DNA of 64,000 bases from Sulfitobacter sp. HNIBRBA3233 (GCF_040149665.1 NZ_JBEFLP010000001.1:1302001-1366000); one strand, 5' to 3'; shown: positions 16,229 through 25,687, numbered from the stretch's first letter. The notes: a model not told the origin generated them from the letters alone. Numbers and translations: made by a program.

Positions 16229-16816
16229 TCAGGTCATCTCTGCCAGCCGCGCGACATAGCGCGCAAGCGTATCGATTTCCAGATTGATGCGGTCGCCGAC
16301 GGCGACATCGCCCCACGTTGTCACCGTTTTGGTGTGCGGGATGAAATTGATGCCGAAATCGCAGCCGTCGACCTCGTTCACGGTCAGCGATGTCCCGTTC
16401 AGCGCCACCGAGCCTTTGGGCGCGATGAAACGTGCCAGTGATGCGGGCGCGCGCAGGGTCACGCGGGTGCTGTCGCCCTCGTCATGCATCGCGACCACCT
16501 CGGCCACGCCGTCGACGTGGCCCGATACGATATGTCCGCCCAGTTCGTCGCCCACTTTCAGGGCCCTCTCGAGGTTCACCCGCCGCCCCTCGCGCCAGTC
16601 GCCCAGATTGGTCAGATCGACGGTTTCCGCGCTGACCTGTACCTCGTACCAGTCCGGGCCCAGATCTACCACGGTCAGGCAGACGCCGTCGCTTGCGATG
16701 GACGCGCCCATGTCGATCCTGGATGTATCATAACCGCAGCGGATGCGTACGCGCAGGTCGCCTTCCTGCTGCAGGGACGTTATGGTTCCTACATCGGTGA
16801 CAATCCCCGTGAACAT
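16229..16816 (-). CDS. ribE: Riboflavin synthase, alpha subunit
   Basis: A 195-residue riboflavin synthase that dismutates two lumazine molecules to riboflavin. The two homologous barrels are visible: MFTGIVTDVGTI at the start, ASDGVCLTVVDL near residue 50, GHIVSGHVDGVAEV in the middle, then LNGTSLTVNEVDGCDFGINFIPHT and INLEIDTLARYVARL. GGAAGGAAAG precedes ATG 16816, so I reject the ATG 18 bases upstream. It heads the ribE-ribBX-ribH-nusB run. The upstream space is too short for an FMN riboswitch. Confidence 0.95.
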   Translation of the reverse strand: MFTGIVTDVGTITSLQQEGDLRVRIRCGYDTSRIDMGASIASDGVCLTVVDLGPDWYEVQVSAETVDLTNLGDWREGRRVNLERALKVGDELGGHIVSGHVDGVAEVVAMHDEGDSTRVTLRAPASLARFIAPKGSVALNGTSLTVNEVDGCDFGINFIPHTKTVTTWGDVAVGDRINLEIDTLARYVARLAEMT

Positions 16817-16923
16817 GGCTTTCCTTCCGGTCATGATGGACCACGGCGCACTGCACGCCGGGTCATAATTTGGACAGAGTTTTGAGACTAAATAAGCCCG
16901 ACCGCAACCAAAGAAAGCCCCCC

Positions 16924-18216
16924 ATGCCCTCGTCGAGCCCTGACAAGCGGGTGTTTCTGTTCCTGCAAGGGCCGCACGGGCCCTTCTTCAACCGGCTTGG
17001 CCGGATGTTGCGCGCGGCTGGCAGCGAGGTATGGCGCGTGGGCTTCAACGCCGGTGACCGTGCGTTCTGGTTCCATTCGAGCAGCTATATCCCCTTTCGC
17101 GGCACTGTAGAAGACTGGCCCGGCACCTTCGCGGCCCTCCTGCGCGACAAGGGCGTGACGGACATCGTCCTTTACGGCGACACGCGCCCCATCCACGCCG
17201 AGGCCGTGGCACAGGCCCGCGCAAGCGGACTTTGCGTGCACGTCTTCGAAGAAGGCTACATGCGGCCCTACTGGATCACCTACGAGCGGGGCGGCACGAA
17301 CGGCAATTCGCGCCTGATGGAAATGAGCATCCCGCAGATGCAAAAGGCGCTGGAGAAATCCGACATGGAGGCGCCCCTGCCCCCCGGCCACTGGGGCGAC
17401 ATGCGACAGCATGTCTTCTACGGCGCGCTCTATCACTGGTTCGTCATGTTTAGAAACGGCGATTACCGCAATTTCCGCCCCCACCGCGACCTGCCGGTCA
17501 CCAAGGAATTCCAGCTCTATCTCAAGCGGTTGCTGTTGATGCCGTGGCAGGCGATCGAAAGGCGTCTGGCCACCCTGCGCATCCGGCTGAGCGGTTTTCC
17601 CTACCACCTGGCCTTGCTGCAACTGGAGCACGACAGTTCGTTCCAGATGCATTCGCCCTTCGACAGCATGAGCGATTTTCTCAAGCTGGTGGTGGACGGT
17701 TTCGCCGATGGCGCGCCGCAGCATCACCACCTCGTGGTCAAGGCGCACCCGCTGGAAGACGGCCGCGTGCCGGTGCGGCGCGTGCTGCGCAAGCTCGCGC
17801 GCGAGCGCGGCATCGGCGACCGCGTGCACTTCGTGCGCGGCGGCAAGCTGGCGCAGCTTCTCAACGATGCGCGCACTGCCGTGACGGTGAATTCGACCGC
17901 CGGCCAGCAGGTGCTGTGGCGCGGCATTCCACTGAAGGTGTTCGGTCGCGCGGTCTATGCGAAACCCGAATTCGTGTCAGACCAGCCGCTGACCGACTTC
18001 TTTTCCGCAGCGTCGCGTCCCGACAACCGCGCCTACAAGGATTTCCGCCGGTATCTCCTTGAAACATCGCAGCTTCCCGGTGGGTTCTATTCGGCCCGCG
18101 GGCGCAGGCAACTGATGCGACAGGTCGTGGACATGATGCTGAGCCCTGACGATCCCTACGACGCGCTGGACCACGGGACCGCGGCACCACGGCAACAGTT
18201 GCGTGTGGTGAAGTAA
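16924..18216 (+). CDS. kpsS: Capsule polysaccharide beta-Kdo transferase KpsS-like
   Basis: A 430-residue KpsS/LipB-family protein. In group 2/3 capsule systems KpsS adds the first Kdo of the phosphatidylglycerol linker. Seen here: FLFLQGPHGPFFNRLGRMLR at the N-terminus, DIVLYGDTRPIHAEA, FEEGYMRPYWITYERGGTNG, and the C-terminal VNSTAGQQVLWRGIPLKVFG that binds the nucleotide sugar. I chose ATG 16924, from which the family-typical N-terminus starts; an in-frame ATG lies at 16870. Diverges from ribE with no more than ~107 bases between. Confidence 0.9.
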   Translation: MPSSSPDKRVFLFLQGPHGPFFNRLGRMLRAAGSEVWRVGFNAGDRAFWFHSSSYIPFRGTVEDWPGTFAALLRDKGVTDIVLYGDTRPIHAEAVAQARASGLCVHVFEEGYMRPYWITYERGGTNGNSRLMEMSIPQMQKALEKSDMEAPLPPGHWGDMRQHVFYGALYHWFVMFRNGDYRNFRPHRDLPVTKEFQLYLKRLLLMPWQAIERRLATLRIRLSGFPYHLALLQLEHDSSFQMHSPFDSMSDFLKLVVDGFADGAPQHHHLVVKAHPLEDGRVPVRRVLRKLARERGIGDRVHFVRGGKLAQLLNDARTAVTVNSTAGQQVLWRGIPLKVFGRAVYAKPEFVSDQPLTDFFSAASRPDNRAYKDFRRYLLETSQLPGGFYSARGRRQLMRQVVDMMLSPDDPYDALDHGTAAPRQQLRVVK

Positions 18217-18326
18217 CGGCGCGCGGGCGCAAGTGTAGATTTTATCAATCGCTTACGCTACGCTGCTGCCTAATCAGCCGGAAGATACCGGCATCGAGGC
18301 AGTAAATAGGTCGAGGAGACCGGGCA

Positions 18327-19469
18327 GTGAAAACCCAGAAGTTCCGGTGGGCACGTCCCATCGCATTCGTCGCGGCTTGCGCCGTTTTGGCGTCCTGCGG
18401 ATTGCCGCAGGTCGGCCCGAACAAACGCCAGATCTACGCGGGATCGGTCCAGCGCGAGGGTGATGCCTTTATCGTTGCGGTCAACGACCGCGTGACACGC
18501 GCCACTGCCGTGACCCCCGCACTCGGGTTCTCGAACGCGTTCAAATCGGCCGGGCAACTTGGCTCCGACACGATCCGCGCGGGCGATGTTCTGGGAATCA
18601 CCATCTACGAAAACGTCGATGACAGCCTTCTGGGCGTCGAGGGCGCACCCGCGATCCTCGAAGAGGTGCAGGTCGACGGGGCCGGATTTATCTTTATCCC
18701 CTACGCGGGACGCATTCGCGCGGCGGGCAACTCCCCCGAGGCGATCCGGCGGATCATCACCAACAAACTGGCCGACCAAACCCCCGATCCGCAGGTCGAG
18801 GTGCGCCGCGCCGCAGGCGACGGTGCGACCGTGTCGCTGGTCGGTGCGGTCGGGGGTCAGGGCGTCTATCCGATCGAACGTCCCACACGCACCCTTGCCA
18901 GCATGCTGGCCCGCTCCGGCGGCATCACCATCGAACCCGAGATTGCGCAGATCACCGTCATCCGCGGCACGACCTCCGGCAAGATCTGGTTCGAGGACCT
19001 CTATGAGCACCCCGAACTCGATATCGCGCTGCGGGCCGGTGACAAGATCCTCGTCGAGGAAGACACCCGTTCCTACGTAGCGCTCGGCGCGACCGGCACA
19101 CAGGCCCGCGTCCCGTTCGAGACACAGAACCTGTCGGCCATCGAGGCTATTGCCCAAGTCGGCGGCCTGCTGGCCAGCGCGGCGGACCCGACAGGTGTGT
19201 TCGTGATGCGCAACGAACCCGAGGAAGTCGCGGCACAGGTGCTGGGTCGCAACGATCTGCAAGGCGCGCAGCGACTGGTCTATGTTCTCAACCTCACCGA
19301 ACCCAACGGCATGTTCATGGCCCGCGATTTCGTGATCCGCGACGGGGATACCCTCTATGTCACCGAAGCGCCGTTCACGCAGTGGAACAAGGTGATCGCG
19401 GCGATCACCGGCACCGCCTCTTCCGTGGGGGGCCTGACCACCACGGCCACCGCCCTTTCCGGCGGCTGA
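18327..19469 (+). CDS. Outer-membrane polysaccharide export lipoprotein (OPX/KpsD-Wza class)
   Basis: A 380-residue lipoprotein with lipobox LASC (Cys24). A polysaccharide export domain begins around residue 80 (IRAGDVLGITIYEN), followed by SLBB-like repeats (VSLVGAVGGQGVYPIER, YVALGATGTQARVPFE). It should form the outer-membrane conduit for capsule export. Flanking kpsS and kpsC suggests it serves the same capsule, though no ABC transporter (KpsMT) or KpsE is nearby. TGATG overlap with the kpsC start at 19467-19471 implies coupling. Confidence 0.9.
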   Translation: MKTQKFRWARPIAFVAACAVLASCGLPQVGPNKRQIYAGSVQREGDAFIVAVNDRVTRATAVTPALGFSNAFKSAGQLGSDTIRAGDVLGITIYENVDDSLLGVEGAPAILEEVQVDGAGFIFIPYAGRIRAAGNSPEAIRRIITNKLADQTPDPQVEVRRAAGDGATVSLVGAVGGQGVYPIERPTRTLASMLARSGGITIEPEIAQITVIRGTTSGKIWFEDLYEHPELDIALRAGDKILVEEDTRSYVALGATGTQARVPFETQNLSAIEAIAQVGGLLASAADPTGVFVMRNEPEEVAAQVLGRNDLQGAQRLVYVLNLTEPNGMFMARDFVIRDGDTLYVTEAPFTQWNKVIAAITGTASSVGGLTTTATALSGG

Positions 19470-21493
19470 TGCCGAACGACAGCCAGAACGCCGCCGCCGG
19501 TCCCGTAAAGGACCGGCGGCTTTTCGTTTACAACGGCGGCTTTCTCACACAGGGGCGTATCCGGCGCATCCTGCATCTTTCGGGCTATTCCATCCATATC
19601 GGCCTGCCCTCAGAGGACGGTGATGCCGTGGCGGTCTGGGGCAACTCGCCCACCGCGCATCGCGGTCTGGGCGTGGCCGAAGCGCGCGATAGCCCCGTTG
19701 TACGCATCGAGGACGCGTTTCTGAGGTCGCTGTTTCCCGGCCGCGAGGGCGAGCCGCCGCTGGGGCTGGTGATCGACCACAGCGCGGCCCATTTCGATCC
19801 CTCGCGCCCTTCAGATCTGGAACGGCTGCTGGCGAACGACCCACTGGACGACACCGCCCTGCTGGACCGCGCGCGCGGGGCCATCGCTAGGCTGAAAGAG
19901 GCGCATCTGACAAAATACGCCGCTGTGCGCGACGACATCGACCCGCCCGCTCCGGGCTATGTGCTGGTCATCGACCAGACCCACGAGGACGCCTCCGTCA
20001 CAGCCTCGGGTGCGGATCGCGCACGGTTTCTCGAAATGCTCTACTACGCGCAGGAGGAGCATCCGGGCGCGCAGATCCTGATCAAGACCCACCCCGAAAC
20101 GGCTGCGGGACACCGCAAGGGATATTTCCGCGACGAGGATCTGGGCGACCGGATACGCTTTCTGACCGAACCGATCAGCCCGTGGATCCTGTTCGAGGGG
20201 GCCATCGGTGTCTACACGGTCTCGTCCGGTCTGGGGTTCGAGGCGATCTTTGCCGGGCACAGGCCGCGCGTGTTCGGGCAGCCCTTCTATGCAGGCTGGG
20301 GGCTGACCGAGGACGCCTTCGAAGTGCAGCGACGCCAGCGCAGGCTGACCCGCGCGCAATTGTTCGCGGGGGCGATGATCCTCTATCCGCGCTGGTACGA
20401 CCCCTACACCGACGCGCTGTGTCCGCTCGAGCGTGTGATCGACACGCTGGAAGCGCAGGCGCGGGCGTGGCGCGAGGACCGGCAGGGCTGGACCGCCTCG
20501 GCCATGTCGCGGTGGAAACACGCACCTTTGCAGACATTCTACGGTCGCCATCATCCCGTGGTGTTCGAAAACGATCCCGCCCGCGCACGGGCGCGGGGCG
20601 GGCCGTGGATGGTCTGGGCGGGGCGCGCCGACGTGGGCCACGGCGATGCCGTAAGGGTCGAGGATGGCTTCCTGCGCTCGCGCGGTCTGGGGGCGGCGCT
20701 GACCCCGCCGCTGTCGTTGGTCACGGACGATCTGGGCATCTACTACGATCCCGCCCGCCCCTCGCGGCTGGAGCGGGCAATCGCCGCGCGGGCCGAGCTG
20801 CGCCCCGATCAGGAACGCCGCGCAGCCGCGCTGATCAAGGCGCTGCGCGCAAACCGGCTCAGCAAGTACAATACCGGCACCGCCACGATGCCAGACCTGC
20901 CGCAGGGGCATCGCATTCTGGTTCCCGGACAGGTGGCCGACGATGCCTCGATCCGCACGGGCACCACGGATATCGCGACCGATCGGGCGCTGCTGGAGGC
21001 CGTGCGCGCGGCCCGTCCCGAGGCGGTGATCCTCTACAAGCCCCATCCCGACGTCGAGGCCGGTTTGCGCAGCGGCGGGATCGACGATCCGGCCCTTGCC
21101 GATGTGATCCTGAACGGTGTCGATCCGGCAGCCGTGCTGGGCGCCGTAGACGAGGTGCATACGATGACCTCCCTGATGGGGTTCGAGGCTTTGCTGCGCG
21201 GCATTCCGGTCACGACCTACGGCGCGCCCTTTTACGCAGGCTGGGGTCTGACCACGGACAAGGGCGAAATTCCGCCCCGGCGCCGGGCGCGCCCTACCCT
21301 CGAAGGACTGGTCCATGCGGCTTTGATCGACTATCCGCGCTACCTCGATCCGGTGACGGAACTGCCCTGCCCGGTCGAAGTGGTCGTGCAGCGGCTGGCG
21401 AAGGGCGACATCCCCGGCCCCGGAGCGCGCAACCGCCTGTTGTCGCGTCTGCAAGGGCTCTTCGCCCCGTTTGCGGGGCTTTGGCGGCGCTAG
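19469..21493 (+). CDS. kpsC: Capsule polysaccharide beta-Kdo transferase KpsC-like
   Basis: A 674-residue KpsC with two homologous glycosyltransferase halves; KpsC extends the Kdo linker on which capsule is built. Duplicated motifs are seen: RIEDAFLRSLFPGREG and VEDGFLRSRGLGA; SAAHFDPSRPSDLERLL and IYYDPARPSRLERAI; FGQPFYAGWGLTED and YGAPFYAGWGLTTD. Start is ATG 19469, overlapping the preceding stop. Its stop codon overlaps the convergent ribD stop in a CTAG. Confidence 0.93.
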   Translation: MPNDSQNAAAGPVKDRRLFVYNGGFLTQGRIRRILHLSGYSIHIGLPSEDGDAVAVWGNSPTAHRGLGVAEARDSPVVRIEDAFLRSLFPGREGEPPLGLVIDHSAAHFDPSRPSDLERLLANDPLDDTALLDRARGAIARLKEAHLTKYAAVRDDIDPPAPGYVLVIDQTHEDASVTASGADRARFLEMLYYAQEEHPGAQILIKTHPETAAGHRKGYFRDEDLGDRIRFLTEPISPWILFEGAIGVYTVSSGLGFEAIFAGHRPRVFGQPFYAGWGLTEDAFEVQRRQRRLTRAQLFAGAMILYPRWYDPYTDALCPLERVIDTLEAQARAWREDRQGWTASAMSRWKHAPLQTFYGRHHPVVFENDPARARARGGPWMVWAGRADVGHGDAVRVEDGFLRSRGLGAALTPPLSLVTDDLGIYYDPARPSRLERAIAARAELRPDQERRAAALIKALRANRLSKYNTGTATMPDLPQGHRILVPGQVADDASIRTGTTDIATDRALLEAVRAARPEAVILYKPHPDVEAGLRSGGIDDPALADVILNGVDPAAVLGAVDEVHTMTSLMGFEALLRGIPVTTYGAPFYAGWGLTTDKGEIPPRRRARPTLEGLVHAALIDYPRYLDPVTELPCPVEVVVQRLAKGDIPGPGARNRLLSRLQGLFAPFAGLWRR

Positions 21494-22584
21494 ACCGCGG
21501 CGCGCGTCCAGTGGTGCAGCAGATCACCACCCACCGCCCGCGTCCCTGCCAGCGCAAAGCGTGGGCCGTCGGACAGTCGCGCCAGCCCCATCGCACCCAG
21601 TCCCGGCAATCCTTCCGCCCCGATTGCAAGACCGGCGGTAAATCCGACCAGATGGTCGACCAGATCCGCCTGCAACAGGGACGCGGCCAGCGCGGAGCCG
21701 CCTTCGCTGAACACGCGGGTCAGACCATGCGCGCCCAGCTTTTGCATCACGTCCACCAGATCCAGCTGCCCGCCGCTGATTTCGCACGGCAGCAGCACCG
21801 CCCCCAGACCGCGCCATGCCTCGACCAGCTCCTGCGGCGCAGAGGCCCCGTGACACAGGATCACCGGTACATCACGCGCCGTCGTCGCCAGCTTGCCCGT
21901 CAACGGCAGATCCAGCCTGCGGCTGATGACCACGCGCACCGGCTGCCGCGTGGCGCCCATGTCGCGCACGGTAAGGGAGGGATCATCCTCGCGCGCGGTG
22001 CCAGCCCCCACCATCACCGCATCGTGGCGCAGACGCATCGCGTGGACCTCACGGCGCGCCTGCGCTCCGGTGATCCACTGGCTTTCTCCCGTGGCCGTGG
22101 CGATGCGCCCGTCAAAGGATTGCGCCAGCTTGAGGGTCAGCATCGGCCGGCCCCGTTCGACCCGCGCAAAGAAGCCTTCGTTGGCGCGCCGGGCGGCCTT
22201 CTCCATCACGCCGACCTCGACCTTGATGCCGGCGGCACGCAGCATCGCGATGCCCTGCCCCGCGACGCGCGGATCGCTGTCCTGGGTTGCGACGACCACA
22301 CGCGCCACACCCGCGTCGACGAGGGCCTTGGCGCAGGGGGGCGTCTTGCCGGTATGGGCGCAGGGTTCAAGCGTGACGAATGCATCCGCACCCCGCGCCA
22401 GCGGTCCCGCCTGCGCCAAGGCGCGGGTTTCGGCGTGGGGCCGTCCCCCCGGCGCAGTCCAGCCACGGCCGACGATGCGCCCCGCGCGCACCAGAACACA
22501 GCCCACCGCCGGGTTCGGCCATGTATTGCCAAGCCCGCGCCGCCCCAGCGACAGGGCCAGCGCCATGAAGCGAAGATCGCTCAA
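21490..22584 (-). CDS. ribD: Bifunctional riboflavin deaminase/reductase RibD
   Basis: A 364-residue two-domain enzyme for the second and third steps of riboflavin synthesis. The deaminase domain has [11 protein letters not shown] and [21 protein letters not shown] (zinc His and Cys ligands). The reductase domain has [20 protein letters not shown] and [13 protein letters not shown]. It overlaps nrdR by four bases, so nrdR-ribD are coupled, as usual in alphaproteobacteria. The next rib gene, ribE, is 4.7 kb away because of the capsule genes between. Confidence 0.95.
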   Translation of the reverse strand: MSDLRFMALALSLGRRGLGNTWPNPAVGCVLVRAGRIVGRGWTAPGGRPHAETRALAQAGPLARGADAFVTLEPCAHTGKTPPCAKALVDAGVARVVVATQDSDPRVAGQGIAMLRAAGIKVEVGVMEKAARRANEGFFARVERGRPMLTLKLAQSFDGRIATATGESQWITGAQARREVHAMRLRHDAVMVGAGTAREDDPSLTVRDMGATRQPVRVVISRRLDLPLTGKLATTARDVPVILCHGASAPQELVEAWRGLGAVLLPCEISGGQLDLVDVMQKLGAHGLTRVFSEGGSALAASLLQADLVDHLVGFTAGLAIGAEGLPGLGAMGLARLSDGPRFALAGTRAVGGDLLHHWTRAAV

Positions 22585-23048
22585 CTTTCGGGAAGCGGAT
22601 CGGGGCGGAGTTCCTGCACGAACTTGTCGAAATCATCCGCCGCCTGGAAATTCTTGTAGACGCTGGCAAAGCGCACGTAGGCGACAGTGTCGATCCGCGC
22701 CAGCGCTTCCATCACGATCTCGCCGATTTGCTTGGAGGGGATGTCGGTTTCGCCCATGCTCTCCAGCCGCCGCACGATCCCGCTGATCATCTGGTCGATC
22801 CGCTCGGGCTCTATCGGGCGTTTCTGCATCGAGATACGGATCGAGCGTTCCAGCTTGTCGCGGTCGAAATCCTCGCGCTTGCCGGAGGACTTGATGACGA
22901 CCAGATCGCGTAGCTGCACGCGCTCGTAGGTCGTGAAGCGACCGCCACAGGCCGGACAGAACCGGCGCCGGCGGATCGACACGTGGTCTTCGGCCGGTCG
23001 GCTGTCTTTGACTTGAGTATCGATATTCCCGCAAAATGGGCAGCGCAT
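22581..23048 (-). CDS. nrdR: Transcriptional repressor NrdR
   Basis: A 155-residue NrdR, which represses ribonucleotide reductase genes in response to dATP/ATP. It has an N-terminal four-cysteine zinc ribbon (MRCPFCGN and [15 protein letters not shown]) and an ATP-cone domain ([20 protein letters not shown]). The ending is the expected [14 protein letters not shown]. It heads the nrdR-ribD pair. No clear NrdR-box pair was seen upstream. Confidence 0.96.
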   Translation of the reverse strand: MRCPFCGNIDTQVKDSRPAEDHVSIRRRRFCPACGGRFTTYERVQLRDLVVIKSSGKREDFDRDKLERSIRISMQKRPIEPERIDQMISGIVRRLESMGETDIPSKQIGEIVMEALARIDTVAYVRFASVYKNFQAADDFDKFVQELRPDPLPES

Positions 23049-23239
23049 GGACCTGTCCCCTCAACTGTGTTCCGCCTCGATTGTGGGATCACCGCCCCAC
23101 TTGTCCACAGGTATACGCCAGACACAAGGTTTTGGGTAGACAAGATTTGCGGGCCCAGATGCTGAGACAGAATGCCCCGAACAAACAGCCGCCCTGGCGC
23201 GTTCCTGTCTGAGTTCACACACACAGACGGAGACAGACC

Positions 23240-23911
23240 ATGGCCAAGACACTATTCATCACGGGCGCGTCCTCAGGCATCGGGGCCGCAACAGCGAAGG
23301 CTGCGGCGAGCGCGGGCTGGAACGTCGGCCTTTTCGCGCGCAGCGAAGACAAGCTGAACGAACTGGCCAAGGAAATCGGATCACAGGCGCTGGCCCTTCC
23401 CGGCGACGCGATGAACTTCGACGCACAGAAAAAAGCGATCGAGCAACTGCGCGAGCATACCGGCAGCATCGATGCGGCCTTTGCCAACGCGGGCCGTGGC
23501 AGCAAGGCGGCGGGCGTGGAAAGCGGTGACCCCGAGGATTGGGACGGCATGATCGACCTCAACATCAAGGGTGCGCTCTACACCGCGCACGCGGTGATGC
23601 CCGATCTGAAAAAGAACAAGGGCCAGTTTCTGGTCACCGGCTCGGCTGCCGGTCGCAGGCACATCAAGGGGTCGATCTACGGCGCGACGAAATGGTTCAT
23701 CCACGGTTTCGCCGGAAACCTGGCCGAGGAAATGTCGGAATGGGGCGGGCGCTGCATGGTCGTGGCACCGGGCATGGTCGATACGCCATTCTTCGACAGC
23801 GCCAAGCCTGACAAACTCCACGCCGAGGACGTGGCCGAAGCGGTCGTCTACGCGCTGAACGCGCCCGAGCGCGCCACCATCCGCGAAGTGTTCATGATGC
23901 CGACGAACTAG
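23240..23911 (+). CDS. Short-chain dehydrogenase/reductase
   Basis: A 223-residue classical SDR. The NAD(P) site is TGASSGIG (residues about 8-15), the NAG motif is in FANAGRGS, the catalytic Ser lies in VTGSAAGRR and the YxxxK is YGATK. The substrate is unknown; short SDRs of this type oxidise or reduce small alcohols or ketones. The C-terminus ERATIREVFMMPTN is typical of the YdfG-like branch. Stop overlaps the convergent yjbQ stop in a CTAG. Confidence 0.9.
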   Translation: MAKTLFITGASSGIGAATAKAAASAGWNVGLFARSEDKLNELAKEIGSQALALPGDAMNFDAQKKAIEQLREHTGSIDAAFANAGRGSKAAGVESGDPEDWDGMIDLNIKGALYTAHAVMPDLKKNKGQFLVTGSAAGRRHIKGSIYGATKWFIHGFAGNLAEEMSEWGGRCMVVAPGMVDTPFFDSAKPDKLHAEDVAEAVVYALNAPERATIREVFMMPTN

Positions 23912-24336
23912 GCCCGGTCGGACATGAAATGCCCCGCAGCGCGCCTGCGGTGCGGGGCAGTACGATGCTCGAACAGGTAGATGCCCTGCCATGTCCCCAA
24001 CCGCATGTGCCCGTCGATGACGGGGATATGGAGGCTGACAGGTAACATCGCCGCCTTGATATGCGCGGGCATGTCGTCGGGCCCTTCGGCGGTATGGGTC
24101 AGATAGGTCATCTCGGGCCTATCGGCAGGCGGCACCAGCCGCGCGAAATAGGCGTGAAGATCACGCTGCACATCCGCGTCGGCATTTTCCTGGATCAGCA
24201 GGGACGCCGAGGTGTGACGCACCATCAGCGTCAGAAGACCCGACACGGCACCGCAGTCGCGCAACCACGCCGCGACGTCCTGCGTGAATTCATAGAGGCG
24301 CGGGCCGCGCGTCTCGATCTCGAACTCGGTATGCAT
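23908..24336 (-). CDS. YjbQ family protein (secondary thiamine-phosphate synthase-like)
   Basis: A 142-residue UPF0047 protein. The conserved metal-site residues appear in VRHTSASLLIQENADADV, THTAEGPDDMPAHIKA and the ending GTWQGIYLFEHR. E. coli YjbQ shows weak thiamine-phosphate synthase activity, but the physiological role is unsettled. Start ATG 24336. It lies two bases downstream of the last of three small secreted-protein genes and may be in the same transcript. Confidence 0.9.
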   Translation of the reverse strand: MHTEFEIETRGPRLYEFTQDVAAWLRDCGAVSGLLTLMVRHTSASLLIQENADADVQRDLHAYFARLVPPADRPEMTYLTHTAEGPDDMPAHIKAAMLPVSLHIPVIDGHMRLGTWQGIYLFEHRTAPHRRRAAGHFMSDRA

Positions 24337-24338
24337 CG

Positions 24339-24743
24339 CTACTTGGTCGACCGCGTGAACGCATCGCGGCAAAACCGGCGCGCCTGCGCGGATTTCATCA
24401 TCTCGCCCGGGACATCGACCGTCACGCTCAGCCGCTCGGGGTCGGGCGCGGGAAGCCCCTCGTTGCTGAGGCTGAACACCACCGCCTGACGCCGGCTTGC
24501 AGTGCGCGCCGGGCCGATCGGGGTTTTCACGTAGATCGGTGTCGTCTCTGAGAGGCCCTGCCGCACCTCGACATAGCTTGCAGCGGCGCACCACAGCTCT
24601 GCCGGGCCCATCTGCTGGAGGCGGATCACCTCGAAATCGGTGCCACCCAGAGGATTGATGACAAACCTCTTTTCCTCGCCAAGGGTTGCGGCGGCAGCGC
24701 TGGTTGCAAGGCACATAAGGCCGGACAGAACGATCTGGCGCAT
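24339..24743 (-). CDS. Small secreted protein, tandem paralogue 3
   Basis: A 134-residue protein with a signal peptide (QIVLSGLMCLATSAAAA). The mature part starts with VINPLGGTDFEVIRL, then ELWCAAASYVEVR, and ends with ARRFCRDAFTRS. The two cysteines may form a disulphide. It shares the WCxAAxY core and C-terminal FCRD with the 25153-25572 product. Function not recognised. Its ATG overlaps the stop of the middle gene (TGATG), so the set is translationally coupled. Confidence 0.8.
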   Translation of the reverse strand: MRQIVLSGLMCLATSAAAATLGEEKRFVINPLGGTDFEVIRLQQMGPAELWCAAASYVEVRQGLSETTPIYVKTPIGPARTASRRQAVVFSLSNEGLPAPDPERLSVTVDVPGEMMKSAQARRFCRDAFTRSTK

Positions 24744-25156
24744 CAAATATCCCCGTTCGTGATCAGCCGGAAATCGGCGCAAAACCCGTAGGCGTGGCCA
24801 ACGCTGAGATTGCTGCCCGGCTGCGACAATGTCGCGCCGAGGATCGTAGCCGCGCGGGGCGTCAAACCGGCAGGGTCCAGCGTAAAGACAACCGGCGATC
24901 TTTGCCCCAGACCGGCAGGGCGCGGGGAGGCAACGTAGATGCGGGCGTTCCCGCGCGCACCCAGAATGTCGCGCGCATAGTCCGCCGCACCACACCAGTA
25001 ACCGCGCGCGCCCAATCCCCCGTCGGACAGCACCGCGAAGCCGCTCTCGACGGGGGCAACCTCAACACCCGGCGCGGCGGTGTGGGTCTGCGCAACGGCT
25101 TGCGCTGCCAGCGATACGAATGAGGCCAGAGCCAACAGGGTCAACCGCACGATCAA
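24743..25156 (-). CDS. Small secreted protein, tandem paralogue 2
   Basis: A 137-residue protein with a clear signal peptide (TLLALASFVSLAAQAVAQ). It holds the same core as its neighbours, GYWCGAADYARDILGARG, then VVFTLDPAGL and a C-terminal GFCADFRL, but lost the PLGGTEFEVI block, reading FAVLSDGGLGARG instead. This is the most diverged of the three. Function unknown. It overlaps the upstream gene by four bases. Confidence 0.8.
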   Translation of the reverse strand: MIVRLTLLALASFVSLAAQAVAQTHTAAPGVEVAPVESGFAVLSDGGLGARGYWCGAADYARDILGARGNARIYVASPRPAGLGQRSPVVFTLDPAGLTPRAATILGATLSQPGSNLSVGHAYGFCADFRLITNGDI

Positions 25157-25572
25157 TACCTCCGGAACAGGGAATCGTCGCGATCATAGATATCGCGGCA
25201 GAACTGGATCGCGTGATCGACCGGCAGCCCCACCCCGACCTGATCCGTACCCAGACTGACGGACTGAAAGGGGCCTTGGGACAAATTGGCCGGATTGATG
25301 GTGAAACCCACCGCCTTGCGACCTGTCACGCTCTGCGCCGGTCCGCGCGCCCGCTGGATGTAGACGCGATCCTCCGCGCCAAGGCGACGTTCGGCATATT
25401 CGGCAGCCGCGCACCAGATGCCGCGCGGCCCCTCCCCGCGCCCTTCGATCACCTCGAATTCGGTGCCGCCGAGGGGCACGACGTAGAGGTCGTTTACCGC
25501 CTGATACGCCTGCGCGGACGCGATAGCGGGGGTCAGGCCAAGCGACAGGGCAACAATGGCAAGGGAACGCAT
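25153..25572 (-). CDS. Small secreted protein, tandem paralogue 1
   Basis: A 139-residue protein with signal peptide RSLAIVALSLGLTPAIASAQ. The mature part has VVPLGGTEFEVIEG, IWCAAAEYAERRLGAEDR, a hydrophobic VGFTINPANL strand and QFCRDIYDRDDS. AAGGAGAG precedes ATG 25572, so the in-frame extension to 25704 is rejected; it would cross the rpoD terminator. First gene of the coupled three-gene set; together with yjbQ it could be one operon. Function unknown. Confidence 0.82.
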   Translation of the reverse strand: MRSLAIVALSLGLTPAIASAQAYQAVNDLYVVPLGGTEFEVIEGRGEGPRGIWCAAAEYAERRLGAEDRVYIQRARGPAQSVTGRKAVGFTINPANLSQGPFQSVSLGTDQVGVGLPVDHAIQFCRDIYDRDDSLFRRY

Positions 25573-25687
25573 AGAACTCTCCTTCTGCTGCCCTAAAGGT
25601 AGGGGCCGCACGGGCGAGGTCAAAATCACAGCCGGGTGAGCGGCGGCGCCTTGCCGATTGGTACCAGCCACTCGCTGGGCCCCAACG

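Noticed and set aside
16817..16923. FMN riboswitch upstream of ribE
   Set aside because: Only about 107 bases separate ribE and kpsS at most, and none of the RFN-element conserved blocks is visible.
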